A stretch of 64,000 bases of DNA from Rhizobium bangladeshense (GTDB taxonomy: Bacteria > Pseudomonadota > Alphaproteobacteria > Rhizobiales > Rhizobiaceae). Below the pieces are notes generated by a model that was given only the letters and a program-made list of their open reading frames with translations, did not search any database and was not told where the DNA came from. The position numbers and the translations under genes are program-made. Shown here piece after piece: positions 59,884-64,000 of the stretch. The stretch covers positions 124,001 to 188,000 of the forward strand of contig NZ_CP071613.1 in assembly GCF_017357245.1 (NCBI RefSeq), given 5' to 3'. The number at the start of each line of letters is the position of its first letter. The first letter of the stretch is position 1.

Positions 59884-60705
59884 ATGCCCAAAGGATTTCG
59901 TTTCGACCTGCTTGCCAAGAGCGGCTATGTGGCGCGCGGCGCCGTGTTCCTTCTTGTGGCAGGCCTGGCCCTCTTCTCCGGCGTCGCCGGGGGTGAGCCG
60001 GAAACGAAATCGGCACTTGCGACGCTTCTCGCACAGCCCTTCGGCCGCGTCTGGGTCGGACTTATCGGCATCGGACTTCTTGGTTTCGTCGGCTGGCGAC
60101 TGGCGCAGTCCTTGGCGGACAGCGACGGCCATGGCAGCGATACCAAGGGCGTCGCGATCCGCACCGTTCTCTTCGGCAGCGCCGTGGTCTACCTCGGACT
60201 TGCCGGATACGCGCTGGGACACGCACTCTTCAGCGGCGGCGGAAGCCAAGGATCGGGTGAGAAGGGATTGGCCCAATGGATCATGTCGCAGCCGTTCGGC
60301 GCCTATCTTGCCGTAGCCGTCGGCCTCGGCTTCATCATCGGCGGGGTCGTGACGGCAGCCAAGGGCATTACCAAGAAATTCAGGCGCTATCTCAGGCTCG
60401 CCGACGCCAGCGGCGTAGTGACCACCGTCTGCATATACGGCCTCGTTGCACGCGGCGTTGTCTTCGCGATCACAGGACTCTTTTTCGCCTATGCGGGTTT
60501 TCGCGTCGACCCTCAACAGGCGGGCAGCATGGCGGACGCGCTTGAATGGGTGAGGCAGCTGCCTTTCGGCTCGATCCTCTATATCGCCGTTGCGATCGGA
60601 CTGGCAGCCTTCGGCGTCTACAATCTCATCGAAGCGCGCTACCGTATTGTGCGAAGCCCGTCTCTCGATGACGTGAAAGCTTCGATCCCGACACCTGGCC
60701 ACTAG
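59884..60705 (+). CDS. DUF1206 membrane protein
   Basis: 273 residues with six hydrophobic helices arranged as three DUF1206 repeats. Each has the pattern ...YVARGAVFLLVAGLALFSGV, ...LFGSAVVYLGLAGYALGHAL, ...YGLVARGVVFAITGLFFAYA followed by a QPFG/LPFG motif. Inner membrane, function unknown. It opens a set of stress-type genes on the plus strand. Confidence 0.92.
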   Translation: MPKGFRFDLLAKSGYVARGAVFLLVAGLALFSGVAGGEPETKSALATLLAQPFGRVWVGLIGIGLLGFVGWRLAQSLADSDGHGSDTKGVAIRTVLFGSAVVYLGLAGYALGHALFSGGGSQGSGEKGLAQWIMSQPFGAYLAVAVGLGFIIGGVVTAAKGITKKFRRYLRLADASGVVTTVCIYGLVARGVVFAITGLFFAYAGFRVDPQQAGSMADALEWVRQLPFGSILYIAVAIGLAAFGVYNLIEARYRIVRSPSLDDVKASIPTPGH

Positions 60706-60742
60706 CGCTTTCCAACCGAGCGGGCTGCGCCATCTCTGTCAA

Positions 60743-61240
60743 ATGATCTACTTCACCGGCGATACCCACTTTGCAGATCCTCGCGTCCTTCGCATCGACC
60801 GACGCCCCTTTCCCGACATGACTTCCCATGACGTGACGCTGATCAGGAACTGGAACGAGATCGTTGATCCGCAGGACGACATCTGGCATCTCGGCGACTT
60901 CATGTCTTTCCGCGGCGGGGACTGTGACCAGCTCCTTTCGATGCTGAACGGGCGAAAGCACCTCATCATCGGCAATAATGACCCTCCGACGACGACAGAG
61001 GCGACGGGGGGGGCGAGCGTTCAGCACTATAGCGAGATGACGCTGGACGATCATCTGTTGATCCTTTGCCACTATCCGTTCCGCACATGGAACAAGATGG
61101 GCAAGAAGTCGATCAATCTGCACGGACATTCCCATGGTCGCCTGAAGCCCCTGCCCCGCCAGTACGACGTCGGGGTCGATGCCCAGGGCCTCAGGCCCGT
61201 ATCGCTGGAGTCCTTGTTGTCAACGAAGCGAGGGCCGTGA
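60743..61240 (+). CDS. Calcineurin-like metallophosphoesterase
   Basis: 165 residues with all family blocks: IYFTGDTHFADPRV (DxH), DIWHLGDFMSF (GDxx), HLIIGNNDPP (GNxD/H), LILCHYPFRTWNKM and INLHGHSHGRLKPL (GHxH). The size fits the small cytoplasmic phosphodiesterase group. A run of seven G at 61007-61013 falls inside the frame but does not break it. Confidence 0.92.
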   Translation: MIYFTGDTHFADPRVLRIDRRPFPDMTSHDVTLIRNWNEIVDPQDDIWHLGDFMSFRGGDCDQLLSMLNGRKHLIIGNNDPPTTTEATGGASVQHYSEMTLDDHLLILCHYPFRTWNKMGKKSINLHGHSHGRLKPLPRQYDVGVDAQGLRPVSLESLLSTKRGP

Positions 61241-61272
61241 TTCCGCCTCATCGGGAACATTTCCAATGGGCG

Positions 61273-61297
61273 GGAACCGACGCCGCCCGGCGAGGTT
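61273..61297 (+). promoter_or_regulatory. RpoE2/EcfG-type promoter upstream of the Mn catalase gene
   Basis: GGAAC (61273-61277), 17 bases, GTT (61295-61297). Alphaproteobacterial general-stress sigma factors use GGAAC-N16/17-cGTT; here the base before GTT is G. A start about seven bases later would leave a ~25-base leader before the ATG at 61331. A second GGAAC at 61255 lacks a partner. Confidence 0.6.
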
Positions 61298-61330
61298 GGG
61301 CAGTGTTTTCTCAACCAAAGGAACTTCCTG

Positions 61331-62257
61331 ATGTTTATGCGCGTCGATCAATTGCAGGCGGAATTGCCCGCGCCAAAGGCCGCAGACCCAAATGCGGCCG
61401 CAGCCCTCCAGGAGCTGCTTGGCGGCAAATACGGAGAGATGTCGACTCTCGGCAACTACATGTTCCAGAGTTTCAACTTCCGCTCCAAATCGAAGCTCCG
61501 GCCGTTCTACAGCCTGGTCGCCAGTATTACCGCCGAGGAGCTCGGCCATGTCGAGCTTGTCAGCAACGGCGTCGCCATGCTTGCCAACGGCCCTGACATG
61601 CCCGATGGCGACGCAGGCGATGGCGGCGACATTTCCGGCGCGCCCTTCGAGGACATGAAGGACATCCGCCTTGCCGCGAGCTTCCTGTCGGGCGGCGGCG
61701 GCGCAATGCCGGTCAATAGCAACGGCGCCCCGTGGAACAACGACTTCATCACCACGACCGGCAACATCGTCTTCGACCTGCTGCACAACTTTCATCTCGA
61801 ATGCGGCGCCAGGCTTCATAAGCTCAGGGTCTACGAAACTGTTACGGACCCGACCGGGCGCGAAGTCTGCGGCTATTTGCTTGTCCGTGGCTCAGTGCAT
61901 GCGCATGCCTATGCGCTTGCGTTGAAGAAGATCACCGGCGTCGAGATCGAGAAGTTTCTCCCCTGCCCCAACATCCCGCTCGCCAACATTCCGGAGGCGC
62001 AGAAATACCTCGACGAAGGATCGCATCGCCGCCTCTACACCTGGAGCCCGAACGACTACAAGGAAATCGCCGGCATCTGGAGCAATGACGAAGTCGCGCT
62101 GCCGGACGATCCGCCGGGCGAGCTCGAAGTCGTCGAGGGCATGCCGGAAGGCGGTAAGATCCACCAGCTTGTCGGTGTTCCCTCCGCCTTCACGCCCGAC
62201 TACGCGCCGGAAGAGATGTTCGAGATCGCCCAAAAGCTGTACAAGAAATCGCTGTAG
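61331..62257 (+). CDS. Manganese (non-haem) catalase
   Basis: 308 residues. The four-helix di-manganese core is clear: GGKYGEMSTLGNYMFQSFNF (first Glu), ITAEELGHVELVSNGVAML (ExxH), HNFHLECGARLHKLRVYE and LLVRGSVHAHAYALALKKIT (E/H ligands). It converts hydrogen peroxide to water and oxygen in the cytoplasm. AAAGGAA precedes the ATG. It has a general-stress promoter and a strong terminator, so it is a single transcription unit. Confidence 0.95.
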   Translation: MFMRVDQLQAELPAPKAADPNAAAALQELLGGKYGEMSTLGNYMFQSFNFRSKSKLRPFYSLVASITAEELGHVELVSNGVAMLANGPDMPDGDAGDGGDISGAPFEDMKDIRLAASFLSGGGGAMPVNSNGAPWNNDFITTTGNIVFDLLHNFHLECGARLHKLRVYETVTDPTGREVCGYLLVRGSVHAHAYALALKKITGVEIEKFLPCPNIPLANIPEAQKYLDEGSHRRLYTWSPNDYKEIAGIWSNDEVALPDDPPGELEVVEGMPEGGKIHQLVGVPSAFTPDYAPEEMFEIAQKLYKKSL

Positions 62258-62301
62258 GCAGACGACTGGCAGGTGATGCCCTCGAGCGGGAACAAGTGCT
62301 C

Positions 62302-62330
62302 AAGGCCGACGCGGTGTCGGCCTTTTCTTT
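62302..62330 (+). terminator. Rho-independent terminator of the Mn catalase gene
   Basis: AAGGCCGAC (62302-62310), loop GCGGT, GTCGGCCTT (62316-62324), then TTCTTT: a nine-pair stem with a T-rich tail, 45 bases after the stop codon. Confidence 0.85.
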
Positions 62331-62474
62331 CGCCGAGGCGAGAGGTTCGATGGCGTGGCTAAAGCGGTTCAGTTTCTCACCGAAGCGCAGAACCTGTCTG
62401 ACCTTTTGTATTTTTTGCAGTTCCGGACGGAAAACCGCTTCGCACTTTTCCTGGAATTGCTCTAGGGAAAATGC

Positions 62475-62999
62475 ATGAAAAGCACGGAGCGGCAGAAAGA
62501 GGTCAAGGAGTGGTTCTCTTCGCTGGCGCCTGTCCGGCCGATCGAGATGATCGGCCTGTGGCGAGGCGCGGGCATCCCATCGGACCACCCGCTCGACGGC
62601 GTTCTCGAGAATCTGGGCTGGTTCGGTAAGCGGTTTCATGAGGATATGCGCGCGGACGCCCTCCTGTTCCAGTGGCGGTCGGATCGGCTCGTGGCGATCG
62701 AACCCGGGATCTTTCCAATCAGACTGGCGATCAAGGCAGCACCGTTCGGCCGAACCAGGGTCGCGCGGAACTGGTTCTCCTATCTCCAGAAGGCATTGCG
62801 GGCGCGGGGTACGACAGCGTCGCTGAAGCTTCAGACGTTCGAGAGTGTTTCCACTGCCGCGATGGTCTACGACCGGCAGCCGATCGCCGACTACTTCCGC
62901 AGGACGGGAGACGACGAGGTGGCCGGTATGATGTGCGTCGACGGCGATGCCCGTCGCTATTTTTTCACGCTGCGGAGGATCGACGCCCCATCGCAGTGA
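62475..62999 (+). CDS. GXWXG/DUF4334 domain protein
   Basis: 174 residues. IGLWRGAGIPSDHPLDGVLE then NLGWFGKRFHED is the GXWXG domain; AAMVYDRQPIADYFRRTGDD then EVAGMMCVDGDARRYFFTL is DUF4334. The two always travel together in small bacterial proteins without an assigned reaction. The 217-bp gap before it carries the catalase terminator. Confidence 0.9.
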   Translation: MKSTERQKEVKEWFSSLAPVRPIEMIGLWRGAGIPSDHPLDGVLENLGWFGKRFHEDMRADALLFQWRSDRLVAIEPGIFPIRLAIKAAPFGRTRVARNWFSYLQKALRARGTTASLKLQTFESVSTAAMVYDRQPIADYFRRTGDDEVAGMMCVDGDARRYFFTLRRIDAPSQ

Positions 63000-63063
63000 C
63001 AGGGGGAATGAACAGGAAGCAGGATGCCACTCGGATGCAATGGCTGCACGAGCGCCCGAGGTG

Positions 63064-63089
63064 GGAACAATCTGCCTTACTCATCTGTT
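63064..63089 (+). promoter_or_regulatory. Possible RpoE2/EcfG-type promoter
   Basis: GGAAC (63064-63068), 17 bases, TGTT (63086-63089). One base of the second element differs from CGTT. It sits 29 bases before the ATG of the small exported protein, a suitable distance. Confidence 0.4.
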
Positions 63090-63117
63090 AAAGCGTCACG
63101 CAACCCGGGGGGATTTT

Positions 63118-63636
63118 ATGCGCGCTGCTCTGATCGCCATTATGCTCTCGCTCTCCTGCTTGCCGGCTAAGGCAATAGCGTCGGAGGCAGGATTTCTTCA
63201 ATCTCTGGCCGGGGACTGGAGCGGAACCGGAATGGTGCTCACCAAGATAGGCGGCACGAACCTCAAGGTCTCCTGCACTCTCCGATCCGATGCGGGTGCA
63301 TCTGCCGTCTCGATGAACGGGACGTGTCGCGGCCTTGCGGTTTTCACCAGAACCTTCTCAGCGACTGTAAAGGCCGCCGGAAATGGTTATACCGGTAAGT
63401 ATGTCGGACCATCAGGACTGCCGTCGAAGCTTGCAGGAAGCAGGAAAGGCGCCGCCCTTAACCTGCGTGTGACCTGGGCGCGGGTGGTCAACGGGGATCG
63501 CGATGCCATTTTGCTGATCGAGAAAATCGGGCAGAACAGGCTTCGACTGCAGACCGTCGACCAGGACCCTGCTTCCGGGCAGTCAGTCGTGACCAGCCGG
63601 ATCGATTTGCAGCGGCCCTCCCTGGCAGAAAGATAG
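63118..63636 (+). CDS. Small exported protein
   Basis: 172 residues. Signal peptide MRAALIAIMLSLSCLPAKAI with a cut near IAS-EA, then a beta-rich mature part (LQSLAGDWSGTGMVLTKIGG; VSCTLRSDAGASAVSMNGTC; LLIEKIGQNRLRLQTVDQDP) with two Cys that could pair. Similar proteins are common in rhizobia, sometimes noted only as hypothetical. GGGGGGAT precedes the ATG. Confidence 0.78.
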   Translation: MRAALIAIMLSLSCLPAKAIASEAGFLQSLAGDWSGTGMVLTKIGGTNLKVSCTLRSDAGASAVSMNGTCRGLAVFTRTFSATVKAAGNGYTGKYVGPSGLPSKLAGSRKGAALNLRVTWARVVNGDRDAILLIEKIGQNRLRLQTVDQDPASGQSVVTSRIDLQRPSLAER

Positions 63637-63682
63637 GCGGCCGGGCCGCTGCTCTCGGGGGAGCGACGGCTCGGTCACACCT

Positions 63683-63868
63683 TCAGTGCTTTTTGGCGCG
63701 ATGGTCGCCGCGGTCGCCTTCTCCGGGCTTCGCATCATTTTTTGCGCGCTTCCGCTTGTCTGCCGACAACGAGCGGCCGACGTCGGCTGACTCGGTGAAG
63801 CGGCCGTTATCGTCGCGGCGGACGTAGCGCTTGTCTGTGCCTGTATCGATGAGTTCGCGCTTGGACAT
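63683..63868 (-). CDS. Small basic hydrophilic protein
   Basis: 61 residues, rich in Arg, Lys and Asp (MSKRELIDTGTDKRYVRRDD; NGRFTESADVGRSLSADKRK), probably disordered. AGGAGACCACC precedes the ATG, a strong ribosome-binding site. The DKRYVRRDDNGRFTESxDVGRSL segment recurs in many proteobacterial small proteins without known function; the context suggests a stress role. Confidence 0.75.
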   Translation of the reverse strand: MSKRELIDTGTDKRYVRRDDNGRFTESADVGRSLSADKRKRAKNDAKPGEGDRGDHRAKKH

Positions 63869-63964
63869 GGTGGTCTCCTGCTGTTGGAGCAGGGAAAACG
63901 CACGAGATTCCAAAAGGATGCATAGCCGTCATTTCCGACGCGCAGCTTCTGCCGCGGACGAAGC

Positions 63965-64000
63965 CTACGCGGCCATCCTGACGAGCGCGTCGGAAAGCTG
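63965..64000 (-). CDS. Possible C-terminus of a gene beyond the right edge
   Basis: On the minus strand the last bases read SDALVRMAA then TAG (63965-63967), which looks like a natural protein end. Only eleven codons are visible. A plus-strand start at 63918 (MHSRHFRRAASAADEAYAAI, with AAAAGG before it) is the alternative. Confidence 0.25.
   Translation of the reverse strand, partial: QLSDALVRMAA

Noticed and set aside
61007..61013. Seven-G run in the phosphoesterase gene as a frameshift
   Set aside because: The reading frame continues through it into the conserved CHYP and GHSHG motifs.
1..64000. CRISPR arrays, rRNA, tRNA, replication origin
   Set aside because: No regularly spaced repeats, tRNA-like cloverleaf, rRNA sequence or repABC-like genes were seen.

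Overview
The window looks like genomic DNA of a fast-growing rhizobium (Rhizobium leguminosarum/etli type). The evidence is high GC with densely packed genes, a DUF982 protein, a sitABCD manganese operon with a Mur/Fur-type box, sugar-acid ABC and TTT uptake clusters, RpoE2/EcfG-like promoter motifs, and decayed integrase and transposase ends. I saw no rRNA, tRNA, CRISPR array or replication origin. I cannot tell chromosome from large plasmid.

Region 1 (1-15.1 kb) is a patchwork of regulator-target pairs, several with a visible palindromic operator: GlxA-type regulator beside a methyltransferase; TetR with an MFS pump; ArsR with a glyoxalase-fold protein; an AraC regulator with a small exported protein; an XRE-cupin regulator beside a fasciclin protein; an NRAMP-like transporter; LysR with an NmrA-like protein; and an adenylate cyclase-TolB-TPR protein. 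It carries remnants of a tyrosine recombinase, a LysR gene and perhaps a nucleotidyltransferase.

Region 2 (15.3-31.6 kb) is the most unusual part. One minus-strand operon encodes, in order, an OmpA-like protein, an EF-hand caspase-like protease, a trypsin fused to a caspase domain whose catalytic His is Gln, a serpin, and a transmembrane pseudokinase with an extracytoplasmic sulfatase-modifying-factor-like domain. Three of these share DUF4384. The trypsin keeps the acidic S1 residue and an Arg-Val-Ile-Gly-Gly activation site, and the serpin has a textbook inhibitory hinge and an Arg-Ser in its reactive loop. The operon therefore reads as an envelope protease cascade with its own inhibitor. 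Alongside lie a second caspase (Sel1 repeats), an NlpC/P60 protein, a lipoprotein with an S74 self-processing domain, a small exported protein and a possible winged-helix protein.

Region 3 (31.8-45.9 kb) holds carbon-acid catabolism. A GntR regulator is divergent from a PdxA-like dehydrogenase, a tripartite tricarboxylate transporter and a SAF-domain dehydrogenase; the first two of these genes carry three single-base frameshifts. An opposing operon has a DapA-type aldolase, GntR, an ABC sugar uptake system without an ATPase, and a PfkB kinase. A LysR-cupin pair follows.

Region 4 (46.1-59.2 kb) contains an IS481-type transposase remnant, sitDCBA, an SDR-cupin pair, and a DenD-type operon (epimerase/dehydrogenase, SDR, UgpC-type ATPase, binding protein, two permeases) facing a LacI regulator with a near-perfect operator.

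Region 5 (59.3-64 kb) is a stress cluster: Nudix hydrolase, DUF1206 membrane protein, phosphoesterase, manganese catalase with a RpoE2/EcfG-like promoter and a clear terminator, GXWXG/DUF4334 protein, and two small proteins.
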